DNA of 64,000 bases, from contig CM043963.1 of the NCBI GenBank assembly GCA_014529385.2, positions 100,125,412 to 100,189,411 of the forward strand, read 5' to 3'. The notes under the pieces are model-generated. The model searched no databases. It was not told the DNA's origin and saw only the letters and a list, made by a program, of their open reading frames with translations. The translations under genes and the position numbers were made by a program. This document shows, piece by piece, positions 23,237 to 33,566 of the stretch (position 1 is the first letter of the stretch; each line of letters starts with the position of its first letter). The DNA comes from Adiantum capillus-veneris. Lineage: Eukaryota > Streptophyta > Polypodiopsida > Polypodiales > Pteridaceae.

Positions 23237-23590
23237 CTTTCTCTCATCCCCTACAAGCAAGGCTCGCCCCCTCCTAAGTAGGGATTGGTAAAGAAGTTTT
23301 TGGACACACACAAAGCATCCAATTCCCCTATGGTTGACCTTTGGACACAACCTTTGAATTTTGGAACCTTAGCATTTTGGAAGTTTTAATGGGCTGAACC
23401 TTAGGGTCTTTTTATCCCATTGTTGCACATGTCTCTTTTGCAGATGGCCCACCCTTTGGATCCCTACTGTGGCCGGTCTACTAGCTTAACCAATATTCTA
23501 GCTTTTTCTCCCCTGGCACTTCCCCATATTAAATGATCAGTTTAACATGAAAAAATCATTTAGGAGAATTAGATATAGATTATTATGACA

Positions 23591-24105
23591 GAGACACACC
23601 TAAGAATTTGATCCTTGCCCTTGCAGTAGAGGTCATCATTGATCAGGTGGTATTTTGTTGCCTTTGCACACAAGCCACTGCTTTTGGCCCTTAGTAAGAT
23701 CTCTAGGACACTCTCTTGTGTCCAAGAAACTATGATGTCAGGCATAGCATTGGTACCTTGGAAGAGAGGTAGATTCAACTTGATAGCACCCACCACTGCA
23801 ATAGCCTGTAGCTTCTCTCTAGCTAGAGCATCTGCTTCTTTATTTTTTGCTCAAGGCACATGATGTAATTGTTCAAATTGAAACGTCCCCAAGAGTTCCT
23901 TAACCTTGCGCAAATTTTCCTAGCAAGCTATGATTTTTAAAAGCCCAATTTCCTTGTATTTGTTTTATTTAAAGCATGGCATCATGGCAAAAACATTTAA
24001 TCGTTGAATACCTTGTGTCACACACCACTCTAACCCAAGGGTTAAGGCTGCATATTCTGCCTCATTGTTGGAGTGAGAATCCAAGAGATTCTCAATGGAA
24101 AAACC
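23591..24105 (-). pseudogene. pol: Element E second RNase H (C-terminal part) up to the D insertion
   Basis: It continues from 24106. The translation shows NNEAEYAALTLGLEW, the RNase H Glu-containing helix, and later KEADALARERLQAI, with stops and a shift between. It then passes into a linker (NLPLFQGTNAMPDI) and the beginning of what should be the integrase zinc region, before D interrupts at 23590. Confidence 0.7.
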
Positions 24106-24870
24106 TTATCCCTTTGCTCGTTGAAAATGACAATGCCAACTGGAGCTTTTGTCCACTGTCCTCTTGTAGGATCCATCAAAGTAAAGAGAGTGAGCCCCCT
24201 CTACCTTTGGGACCTTCAACATAGGTGTAGTCTCTTGATCATTTGGCTTTATCTTTAGCTTCTTTTCATAGTGGCAATGAGTGAGAATGCCTCGGAGACT
24301 GGATCTTGTGGAGTTATCCACTTGCATTGTGTAATCAAACTCTTGCAACCTTGTGAGCCACTTGGAAGTCCTAGAAGAAACATCCATGTGCTGCATTACA
24401 TAAGGAAACACTTCTTCCATTGTTAAGATTATGAATAGTCTAGATAGTAAATAAGAATGAAACTTGGTGGTAGCAAACATTAATGCAAGCACCATATGTT
24501 CCACTGCTGTGTATCCCTTTTTTGATGGAGTCGTCATGCGATTAGAGAAGTAGATAGGACGCATGAAAGAAGTTTGAGGATCCTTTTGCATCAATACTGT
24601 CCCAAGTGTGTCATTGCCCACACTAGGATTAACATAAAATGGCTCATCCCACTTTGGAGGTGCAATGGTGGGTAGTGAGGCTAAGATTTGTTTTACCTCA
24701 TTGAACCGTTGTTGATTTTCTTCACTCCAAGTGAAGATCTCTTGATGGGTAACTTTTTGTAAAGGGAGAACCACTTGGGAGAGCAAGTGAATGAACCTGC
24801 TCAAATACCTTACCTTTTGAAGGAATGAGACCAACTGCTTGGTGGTAGTGGGTGATGGTAAAGAAACCAA
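24106..24870 (-). pseudogene. pol: Element E reverse transcriptase connection and RNase H
   Basis: 254 codons covering the connection region (FLQKVRYLSRFIHLLS), the WSEENQQRFNEVKQIL helix, and RNase H. The RNase H strand where Asp is expected reads FYVNPSVGNDTLGTVLMQ, so the usual first Asp appears replaced. VEHMVLALMFATTKFHSYLL follows. The last part, EGAHSLYFDGSYKRT, opens the second RNase H with its Asp. Confidence 0.8.
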
Positions 24871-25029
24871 ATCTTGAACTTTGCTTGGGTTAGCTTCAAT
24901 ACCTTTGTCCGAGATTATTGGCCAAGAAGAGTATCCTTGATTTCATCAATGTGGCATTTCTCAAGGTTGAGCTGGCCACATCGAAAGCTTGTAACCTAGC
25001 TAGAGCTTCATAGACTTTCTCCAAATGAA

Positions 25030-25672
25030 GAGAATGAGAGCTATACATACAAAAGTCATCAATAAAAACAAAAATTTATTTGCCAAAGAATGGCTAAAAA
25101 ACAAATGTCAAATAGCGTTGGAAAGTGACTGGAGCATTGGTGCGACCAAAAGGCATAACTCTATAAGCAAAACATCCCCACGGTGTGATGAAAGTTTTCT
25201 TCTTTTGATCTTCTTTAGTGATGCTAATTTGGAAGTATCCTAAGTAGACATCACATATCGTGTAGCACTCATGTCTTGCTACCTCATTGAGAATTTCAGC
25301 TTGAAAAGGGAGAGGAAAATGGTCCCTCTTTGTGGCTGCATTAAGGGGCTTGTAATCAACACAAACCCTCCACTTACCATTCTTCTTTGGTGTGACTACC
25401 ACTAGAGAAACCCACTCTGAGTCTTCAAGAAGATATATGAAACCCGCTTCTAACAATTTCCTCACCTCCTTGAGCAAGGCCTCTTGTTGAATTACTCCTA
25501 GCTGTCTGAGCTTCTGCACTACAGGTTTACTTCCCTCCTTGAGATTGATTTGATGCTGAACTACTATGATTCCAGTGATTTTATCATATTCATCAATGAA
25601 CAATGTGGGAAAATTAATTAGCATCACAACATAATCTTCACGCTCCTTCCCACACAACTCACTAGAGAGCAT
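25030..25672 (-). pseudogene. pol: Element E reverse transcriptase
   Basis: Motifs in order: VVVTPKKNGKWRVCVDYKPL, YTICDVYLGYFQISI, FAYRVMPFGRTNAPVTFQR. The frame stops at 25094-25096 (TAG), meets another stop about ten codons on, then reads the catalytic VFIDDFCMYS near 25065-25035 in the same frame. Two nonsense codons therefore fall between the palm motif and the FxDD box. Confidence 0.85.
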
Positions 25673-25831
25673 TTGATGTGGCGTACTTGCTTCTACTAGA
25701 GGTTATATACATGGTGGCTCCCCTTGGTTTGATGCTGATGCATCAAGTTGCTCCATCTTCTTAGGGTCCTTGAGAATGATCCCCATCACCTCAATGCTAC
25801 TGCCTTTTTCTTCATTCATTGTTGACTCCTC

Positions 25832-26371
25832 CTATGAAGTGGTTGAAGAGTCACTAGAAAACTCATCCTCGGAGGTTTCTAGAAACATGTCACGTTGTTG
25901 AACTATCTTCATGTCATAAAGAATTGGCCTCCCTTTTGAATCCTTCATTTGGATTATGCCAGTGTCCCATTCTTGTTTAACTTTCATAGCCATAAACCAA
26001 GGCCTCCCTAGAATGATAGGATAGCCCTCCCCTTTATGTGGCATGACAAAGATGTCCACATCCACCTCGGTATTGAACGCCTTTAGCCTAACTGCATTCA
26101 CAATGCCAACACATTGAACTTTTATATTATTTTCCATTTTGGCTTGGCATGGCGCCGGCCTACTCACTTCTAAGCCTAAACGGTGCATCCTTTTTTCACT
26201 GATGATGCATATTTGTGTGCCACCATTGATGTAGATATTGGAGATGTGTTGCCCTTTGATGTGAGCATCCATCAGTGGTATTATGTCATCTAGATTCCTC
26301 CAAGAGATAGCCCCAACTATCTTTGTCTTTGGTCGTCTTGTACTAACCATCTTTGTCCATTGTCTCCTCAC
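25832..26371 (-). pseudogene. pol: Element E protease with altered active site
   Basis: The retropepsin fold is recognisable from NIYINGGTQICIISEKRM and PIILGRPWFMAMKVKQEW. The catalytic position (residue 49) is Asn, where related elements have Asp, a single G-to-A change. The frame is shared with the gag part at 26417-27067 and is separated from it by one TAG at 26417-26419. Without the Asp the protease should be inactive. Confidence 0.75.
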
Positions 26372-26416
26372 CCTAGCAAAAAGGTGAAGTAGTTGAGGCC
26401 AAGTGATTTTTGGGCC

Positions 26417-27067
26417 CTACATAGAGACATCTTGAGCCAAATCGTAAGGTTTAGAACATTCACCCAAAGAGAAATCTACAATGTCAATTCTACGTCGTGA
26501 CTTCGACAGCTTTTTGCTAGATTCCCCCTTGCCTTTTATCTTTTCTTCCTTTTGGGAAGATTTACCATGCCTAGCATGCTTTACCCCCATGGAATCTACT
26601 ACTTTAACCTTGGTCTTACCTTTCAGCACTCCCTTGATATCCTCCTCCACTTTCACCTTTCTTTTACCTTCAAGAATGATAACACTCACCGCTTGATTGT
26701 GGAGGTAAGGGTGGAATGAGAGGTTGTTGTGGTGGTGGGTGTGCTTGAACTGGTGGTTGTAGAATTTGCACTGGTGGTGCTTGTTGTGGTGCTTTGGGTG
26801 GTGGTGCTCGTGCTCTTGGTGGTGAAACTTAGTTCTGCCTTGCTCCTCTATTAAAATTATTTCTCCTTGGGAGTGGGTAGTAATACATACCATGGCCATC
26901 TTCTCCACAATTGTAGTAGTGGTATTCTTGGTTCTGTCTTCGTTTTCCTCTCCCTTGATCTTAGTGGAGATTGTGTGCATGCCCTTGGTGCACCAAATGG
27001 ATTGAGAGATTCTCAACTTGGTTGGTGATTCGGTTGAGCAGGTCCTATTGATCCTCAATTGATTTGT
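26417..27067 (-). pseudogene. gag: Element E gag, C-terminal part
   Basis: It starts at the CACTA-1 insertion point. A His-rich low-complexity stretch is probably an out-of-frame reading of a Pro/Gln-rich linker. A Lys-rich segment (KRKVKVEEDIKGVLKGK) and IDIVDFSLGECSKPYD follow, leading into the protease linker. I see no clear zinc knuckle. Confidence 0.6.
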
Positions 27068-27290
27068 CACTACAAGAGGTTGTGTGCTCTTGTGACGCTG
27101 TTAGCGACAGAAATACACTGGGTTTTTATAACCCCCGGCGTCGCTACAACCGTCGCTAATAGCGTCGCTATATAGAGACGCTCATAGCGACGGTCATAGC
27201 GACGTTTACACAGAAGTCTATAGCGACGCTCATAGCGACGCTACAGAGCCATAAATAACGACGGTTATAGCGATGCCCGAGAGAATTTTT
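27068..27290. repeat. CACTA-1 subterminal repeats, left end
   Basis: At least ten copies of TAGCGACG or its complement in both orientations. They are expected binding sites for the element's TNPA-like protein, by analogy with En/Spm. Confidence 0.85.
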
Positions 27291-27656
27291 TTTTGGTGAC
27301 AGGGCATTGAATGCCCTGCCACCCATCAACCATATTGTACTTGATTCACTTTTTAAAAAAAGTGCAAGGGTAGATAATAGACCCAAAATAGTCACCCACA
27401 AGATGCATTGTTTGCAAAATTGACAAGCGTAAAATTGACAATTGTACACATCATAGGCAAAATGAATTGATTGGCAAATGTAATAATGACAATTGTACAA
27501 CATCATAGGCATAAAGAATTGATTGGCAAAATGAACTGCGGTGACAAATGTAATAATATACATGGTTCAAAAAGACGTATAAAATCCGTCTCATGATACA
27601 TAAGCTATGAGAAACCCTAAACTAATGCTATCTAGCTACGGCTAAACTGACGTCGT

Positions 27657-28966
27657 CTAGTGAGACGTCTCATCGCGTCCAAGCGGCGTATCTGTCGGAT
27701 TCTGCAAAAAAAGACAATAAGATAGCTTTCAGTAAGTATAAACATATAACGACATTTATAAAACAATACAAAAAATAGAAAAGAGTAAACCCTAATACTA
27801 ACCATGCCGCCGTGAGAACTGAGAATGTCCATCAGGGCGTTTAAGCCCTTCCTACCTGCGTACTCGCGCTCGTACGGTGTGGGATCACGTCCTGTCATCG
27901 ACCACTGTCAAAACATACAAAGAATTCATTATGTTAGAATTAAAAAACTCATAAACCCTAAACTATCGAACATAAAGAGCAATGTGAAAACACTTACAAA
28001 ATCGGCCTCAAATGATGCCCATCCACCGCTCCCCAAGTGGTGCGAGCTCCCTGCCTCTACTCGTGCTCTGGCTGCATCCTTTTGTTGCTTCCACTTGTCG
28101 AGATTCTCGCGCGCTGCTTTCTTCGCATTCTTCCAATATTCTTTGGCCAGCCAATCTGGCATGTTCCACCCATGCTTGATTGCTTTTTGCACTTTGGAAC
28201 GCTTGTGTTTGCAGTATTCACGCGTTCGAATCTTCATCAGGTCTTCATTGAAGCGCCGATCCTGTGTTGGAACGGGAAACTCATCATGAAGTATGCTGAT
28301 GACTCTGTTTTTTAAATCACTTGGTACTTCACTCCATTTGTTTAGTATGTAGTGTCTAAACAGCTGAGAGCAAAGACCACGCATGCGCGAGATCACCTTC
28401 TTGCCGTCATCATCCATGATGATTCTGCCGCTGAAGTCGACGGAGTAAGGCAAGCCCTCTGGCCGGTGACGCGTGAACCTGGGTGTCCCGGCAGGGGTCT
28501 CTAGCGCCGTGTCGATGGGGGTACGGACGTCAGGTGTCTCCACCGGCGTCTGGGCCCCGAAGCGAGGAGTGTCGAGTGGGGTGGCTCCTGGCGGAGTAGG
28601 TAGAGGTGTGTAGCTGCTAGGAACAGTCAGCCGTGCAAAACCTAGTGTAGATGGCGATTCTGTAGCTGGTGTGGGGGCGGGCAAAGAAGGGGAGGGTAAA
28701 GAGCCTCATCGAACACGAGGCAGTGTGGAGGCATCGGTGGCGGAATCCCCACAACAACCGCCACCGCCACCACTAGAGCGCCGGTGTCTAGACGAGTGTG
28801 AAGCTCGTCTCGTCGACGCCGAAGCTTCGGAGCGCGCCGAATGCTCCGAAATAGAGGGAGATGCGGCTGGAGTAGGAACGCGTGATGATGCACCAGAGCG
28901 ATGACACTCCACGTACCACTGTCTCTGCTGCGGTGACAAAGAAGAAAGAAACTCCTCATCATCCAT
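27657..28966 (-). pseudogene. CACTA-1 second gene (Transposase_24 / TNPA-like)
   Basis: Three inferred exons on the minus strand: 28966-27998, 27904-27803 and 27701-27657, with GT-AG borders at each junction. It starts MDDEEFLSSLSPQQRQWY. A Ser/Arg-rich stretch and a Pro/Thr-rich stretch (TPVETPDVRTPID) precede a Trp-rich helical domain (YILNKWSEVPSDLKN, KHGWNMPDWLAKEYWKNAKK) of the kind found in plant Ptta/En/Spm Transposase_24 proteins. A TGA interrupts between the Ser-rich and Pro-rich parts, near 28705. The downstream part is in the same frame. In CACTA-2 the same point has two extra bases. Confidence 0.75.
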
Positions 28967-29238
28967 ACCTGCATTAAACACACGAATATTTAAACTTAAT
29001 ATTGAATGAATAGAGTAGACAATGACCCAAAGACCATTAAATACAATGACGTAATGACACATATAAATACAATGACGCAATGAATTGAGTGATAGAAGAG
29101 GCAAGTCGAAAACTCAGAATTTTCAATCAAAAGATGTGAGCGCGAGTAGAAAAGAGCGTTATACACCATGGAAGGTACTTAGAGAGCCAGAGCTTTTACA
29201 ACACGGAGCAAAATTGTTCAAATACAATATTTGTGGCT

Positions 29239-30851
29239 TTAAGAGATCTCTCTCTCATCCTCGCATAACTCAACATAACTTCCTATATCTATATAGAGCT
29301 CTCCGTTTAAACACATATCCTCTGTTTCATTTTGTAGCTCCTCTACATGCACCCCATATAGAGTAGTAGCATCTTGATGCTCGTCTGGCACCACCGCAGC
29401 GGCTTCTGATTGAGCATCTTCTCTGATCTCCTCCATTGATGCCGTTGTGATTGGCACATGGTAGCCTTCATACGTCCTTGCACTACGAGCCTGGGATACC
29501 TCTATGACGTACCACCAGTTTGATGTAGACTTTGTAGGATGAAATATTACCTGCCAGAGCCACATAACTTACATGAGAGCTTTCAAGCACATAACTTGTA
29601 AAAGGGGGATGTTAACTATTTACATACTTACTTGTTCACAATGCTCGGGTAGTACGAAAGTGTCTCTTAGGTCAGTCCATTTCTTAGTAGAATCCACCTC
29701 AAGAAAACCAGACTCTCCTCTACGCACAGTAGCATTGCAACGGTCCATACATTGTAAGATGTTGATCTTTGACCAAATGGATTTACGCCATCCATAGCCA
29801 GGCCTAAGCGCAAATTTCGAGCTTCCCTGGCAAAATCCGACCATGTTCCATCTATATGTTTCCAAGCTGTGCAATCTGCAGGAATTCGTAGCACACCATC
29901 CGAAGATTTATTATCCTCATGCCATGATGCTAGGGCGGCCATGGACTTACATTCGAAGAAATGCTTGATGCGAGGAGGCAGAGGAAAATGTCGCAAAACC
30001 TTTTGTGGAATTTTTGTCCCGTGGAGATCTACTCGATATCTTTCGGAATCACATTTCGGACACTTCTCCATGTCTATGTATTCCCCTCTGAAAAGAATGC
30101 AGTCATTAGGACAAGCGTGGATAGAATTGTAATCCATCCCCAAGTTTTGCAAAATCTTTCTTGCTTCATCTCGGGAATCTGGCATCACATTGTCAGCTGG
30201 TAGTATGTGCTCTTTAAGCAATCTACACAACATAAAAATACGATACAGTCGTGTAAAAATCTATCAGATCATTATACATTTAGAGTTTTATTAAAGTAAA
30301 CTAATTGTAATAGATCACCTGAAAAGCGCTGTGACGTTAGTGTCACTCCATCCAAACTTTGCCTGCATGTTGAGAAGAACGAGGAGTGCTTTCAATCTAG
30401 ACATACGTGCTCCATTATACAATGGCGTATCGGCTTCACTTTTCATATCATCATAGATAAGCCTTTCTGAATCCATGATCGTCTCGATCATTTCATCAAT
30501 CTCGGGCTCAAACATTGCCTCATTGGGAATGTGCTCTGCATGATCATCCCTCGAGCTGTCAGAGGCTACATCTTGTGGCCTCACATATGCTGCTTGACCA
30601 AAGCGCCTGCGAACACGTGTATTGGGTTGCAAGATTGCTGCTTGTTGGCCAGCGTCAGAGTCCGATGAGTTATAATTGGCAACAACTCGATCTATAATAG
30701 ATGGATTGAACTCGCCAAATTCGTGATCGTGATGCAAAGAAACACGTCTTGTCCGTCGCACAACATGCTTGCATTGATTACAAGGACATAAGACCCTCGT
30801 TGAGAGATAGGTGTTTCGGTTGGACGGTCCCACATCCTCGTCACTACTCAT
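29239..30851 (-). pseudogene. CACTA-1 TNP2-like transposase with internal deletion
   Basis: Exon 1 (30851-30319, MSSDEDVGPSNRNTYLS) and exon 2 (from 30222, DYNSIHACPNDCILFRGEY) match CACTA-2. At about 29755 the sequence jumps from SYNVW, which in CACTA-2 lies at 48100, to CNATVRRGESGFLEVD, which lies at about 50230. The catalytic core, DUF4218-like region and several exons are lost and the frame is shifted across the join. The last exon (29550-29239, VIFHPTKSTSNWWYVIEV) remains. No active transposase is expected, so CACTA-1 would depend on another copy. Confidence 0.88.
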
Positions 30852-30910
30852 AATGAGGATAAAAATCTTATAACCTGGACAACAAATTTAATATTCTATT
30901 GGCATTCTTC

Positions 30911-30912
<2 letters not shown>

Positions 30913-30974
<62 letters not shown>
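30913..30974. repeat. CT microsatellite upstream of the CACTA-1 transposase
   Basis: About 62 bp of CT. The same place in CACTA-2 (46890-46930) has a shorter GA run. Confidence 0.9.
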
Positions 30975-30976
<2 letters not shown>

Positions 30977-31406
30977 CTCACAATCTCTAGTCATGTCCAT
31001 TCCCCGCACACCTCGGTCTAGAGGTGCACGGAGATCAGAACCACCGGGTTATAATCTCGTCTGTATTGGTCAATACCTATATTTGTGGGTACAAGAAATC
31101 TACAGACCCACGTCTACATGATACTGCATGTAGTGGACAAAACCCCTTTGCCTCTTCTCTAGCTATAGCACTTCACAGCATCTTAACATCTTTTCACAGT
31201 AGATCTTTTCACTGTTCGTCTAACTCTAAACCCTAAACCGTAAGTAATTCTTGCGTGGACTTGATCTAACGTAAATAAGCGTAAATCTAAATAAACGTAA
31301 ATCTAACTAAAAATAAACCTAAATCTAATTTAACGTAAGTTTACATCTAGCCTAATCTTTAACGTCTTTTGGGATAGTTTCCTACGACGTTAAAACTCTC
31401 TTCTTC

Positions 31407-31408
<2 letters not shown>

Positions 31409-31457
<49 letters not shown>
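31409..31457. repeat. GT microsatellite in CACTA-1
   Basis: About 49 bp of GT between the HMA-like fragment and the transposase gene. Confidence 0.9.
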
Positions 31458-31462
<5 letters not shown>

Positions 31463-31619
31463 ACCTAAATAAACCTAAGTCTAATCTAATATAACATAAA
31501 TCTAAATCTAACGTAAATTATGTTATATTAAAAACAAAGAACTAAACTAACAGGGATTATAAGAACCTTAAAACTGATTTAACACATAATTTTTCACATA
31601 ACTTGGCAAGAGTTGGCAT

Positions 31620-31955
31620 TCTCATCACTAAAGATGTGAGAGTTAACTTCCGGCGGTGACGCTGCCTCATCTCCATCCACATCTGACGACAGCAATTGGC
31701 CCTTTAGACCGTTCTTGCTCTTGTTACTAACTTTGAAGTTGCTGTTGAATGACTAGAGGTTGTCTAGATGGTCATTGTGTCGGGGATGTAGTGACTCTTG
31801 CCGCCCTGAAGATCCACCTTCTTCCCTATCTTCTGAAGACATTTCATCAGTACTTTTGGATCGACGGAGCCCACCATGAGTGAAGGCAGCAATACCCTAT
31901 ATTCCATTGAGGGCTTTCTTCACCCGCTTCATGCAGGCATCGCAGTCTATGGAGA
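31620..31955 (-). pseudogene. HMA-domain-like host gene fragment inside CACTA-1
   Basis: The minus strand from 31955 reads VSIDCDACMKRVKKALNGI, then a TAG, then GIAAFTHGGLRRSKST. The pattern V-x-I-x-C-x-x-C with following basic helix and NGI-x-GI is that of heavy-metal-associated domains in plant metallochaperone-like (HIPP/ATX1-type) proteins. A splice-acceptor-like TTTAG precedes it. More open text (NGLKGQLLSSDVDGDEAASP) follows after one stop, to about 31620. CACTA-2 holds a shorter copy at 46310-46508. Nothing ties it to transposition, so it looks like a captured fragment. The second C-terminal half of a normal HMA fold is not seen. Confidence 0.58.
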
Positions 31956-32506
31956 CCTAAATTTAATCTAATATAACGTAAATCTAAATCTAGCGTAAAT
32001 AAACAAAAATCTAATTAAAAATAAACCTAAATCTAATCTAATTTAACTTAAATAAACCTAAATCTAATTTAACGTAAGTCTACATCTAACCTAATCTTTA
32101 ACGTCTTTTAGGATAGTTTCCTACGACGTTATAACTCTCTTCTTCTTGTGTGTGTGCGCGTGTGTGGATGTGTGTGCCAATAAAAAGAGATAAATGGTAT
32201 AACCTTTCTATCACCCATGCCAAGTATGATAGATTGGTTATGCCATTTCCCTCTTGAATAATAGGTCTTGAGTTCAACTCCTCGTCGGCTAGATCTTTAG
32301 GTCTTTTAATTTTAATTAGTTTCCTATGACGTTAAATTAGTTTCTCTCTCTTTCTCTCTCAATGTGTGTGCGTTTTTTTGTTTATGCATGTTTCCTCTCT
32401 CAATGTGTGCATTTTTTGTTTATGCATGTTCTTTCTCTCTTTTCCTCTCTCAATGTGTGTGTGCATTCTTTGTTTATGCATGTGTGTGTGCGTTTTTGTT
32501 TATGTT

Positions 32507-32510
<4 letters not shown>

Positions 32511-32561
<51 letters not shown>
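32511..32561. repeat. CT microsatellite near the right end of CACTA-1
   Basis: CT run followed by GT and GA runs up to about 32760. The reverse arrangement is in CACTA-2 at 45471-45720. Confidence 0.9.
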
Positions 32562-32564
<3 letters not shown>

Positions 32565-32680
32565 AACACTATGTGTGTGTGTATGTGTGTGTGTGAGAGA
32601 GAGAGAGAGGGAGAGAGAAAAAGGGGAAGGGAACATGAGAGTGAGGAGAGGGAAGGAGCATACCTGGCTCTCCTTCCTCT

Positions 32681-32718
<38 letters not shown>

Positions 32719-32720
32719 AG

Positions 32721-32763
<43 letters not shown>

Positions 32764-32792
32764 CGTTACCTGCTCCTTGCTTGAGGGCGCCG

Positions 32793-32821
32793 AAAAACTC
32801 AGATCTAAGATCTGAGTTTTT
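32793..32821. repeat. Perfect 14-bp-arm hairpin in CACTA-1
   Basis: Arms AAAAACTCAGATCT and AGATCTGAGTTTTT separated by one base, about 150 bp from the element end. CACTA-2 has the same arms at 45404-45432. Confidence 0.9.
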
Positions 32822-32852
32822 GGACGCTCTCTGTTATTTTCTTAGCCCAGTC

Positions 32853-32972
32853 GGCGTCGCTATGAGCGTCGCAAATTTACAAAGAAATTTGCGACGCTCA
32901 TAGCGACGCCGGGAATTTTTTTTTTGAGCGTCGCTGTGTGAGCGTCGCTAATATGAATAGCCTCTTGTAGTG
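32853..32972. repeat. CACTA-1 subterminal repeats, right end
   Basis: Copies of GCGTCGCTA / TAGCGACGC close to the terminal CCTCTTGTAGTG. Confidence 0.85.
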
Positions 32973-33566
32973 TGTGTGGTTGACTCCTCTAGGCGGCTAT
33001 TGTAGGTGGTGCTAGAGGTGGTCAGGTCCTAACGACTGCCTCTTCATCGGCATTCCTAGCTTGTAGGTGCAACTTCTTGTCTTTAAGGAGGGCAACTTCA
33101 ACTGCTAGCTCGTACGTAGCAGGAAACCTTCCCTTCACCTTCTCTTTAAGAGTTGGCCATCTCCCAGCCACAAATTGATCCTTCTTTAGGAAATCAGGTG
33201 CCCCCTCATTCTCTCTTAGCGATGCAACCCATCACCCCCATAGGTCTACAAACTTTGACTCGTATGATGCGTGCTCTAGCATGCTACCTTGCTTCAATTC
33301 CATCAACAATTGCCATCTGATGTTGTGTCCTCTCCAAAACGCTTAGCAAAGGTTGCTCTTGATAATTCCCACCGTTCCTTGGTTGCTTGTGCCAAGGCAT
33401 TGTAGCATGACCTTGCCTCCACCTTCATTAGAAGTGGGAAGATGTGCAAGTGCAAAGCATCATCATCTCCCCCAGAGATGACACATGCTATTTCCAAGTT
33501 TTCTAGAAAGTCTGCAGCATCCTCACCCACCTTACCAGTAAAGGTTGGAAATGCTACACTTGCCAT
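32973..33566 (-). pseudogene. gag: Element E gag, N-terminal part
   Basis: The ATG at 33566 begins MASVAFPTFTGKVGEDAADF, a gypsy gag capsid start. ATKERWELSRATFAKRFGED follows. The frame ends at 33303 but coding text continues in another frame (KQGSMLEHASYESKFVDLW, FPATYELAVEVALLKDK) to 32973, where CACTA-1 is inserted. Confidence 0.75.

Larger units (their letters stand above)
1..23590 (-). mobile_element. Element D: Ty3/gypsy LTR retrotransposon, cut by element A and by the window edge
   Basis: The minus-strand order is 5' LTR (23590 to 21937), primer site, short leader, gag start at 21519, then the 19.3-kb element A, then the rest of gag and protease down to position 1. The two D pieces (21478-23590 and 1-2151) join at A's target duplication, which I matched to the uninterrupted family member C (10414-16335). 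Reverse transcriptase, integrase and the 3' LTR lie left of the window. D sits in the pol gene of element E: the sequence right of 23590 is E's RNase H region. C and D are one family, so it was active both before and after A arrived. Confidence 0.9.
21937..23590 (-). repeat. 5' LTR of element D (1654 bp)
   Basis: On the minus strand it starts TGTCATAATAATC and ends GTTACA, next to a tRNA-Met type primer site. It matches the LTR of C at 10414-11948 over its length. It is longer mainly because of two long GT runs (22641-22685 and 23148-23235) where C has a short AC run near 10803-10820. The other LTR of D is outside the window, so the ends come from comparison with C. Confidence 0.88.
27068..32972 (-). 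mobile_element. CACTA-1: En/Spm-type DNA transposon, deletion derivative
   Basis: The terminal inverted repeat CACTACAAGAGG at 27068 matches CCTCTTGTAGTG at 32972, with TSD TGT on both sides. The ends carry many AGCGACGC/GCGTCGCT subterminal repeats. Coding on the minus strand is a TNP2-like transposase with about 2.1 kb missing, then a Transposase_24-like gene. It is a close relative of CACTA-2 (45217-52948) in opposite orientation. It interrupts gag of element E. It also contains an HMA-like host fragment near 31620-31955. Some simple repeats and noncoding blocks differ in length from CACTA-2. Confidence 0.95.

Noticed and set aside
23055-23350. Cys/Val and Thr/His repeat frames
   Set aside because: Translation of the GT microsatellite in D's LTR.
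32362-32903. Open frames of 140-179 codons made of CVCV, SLSL and ERER
   Set aside because: They are readings of GT, CT and GA microsatellites in CACTA-1. The mirror set at 45469-45936 in CACTA-2 is the same.
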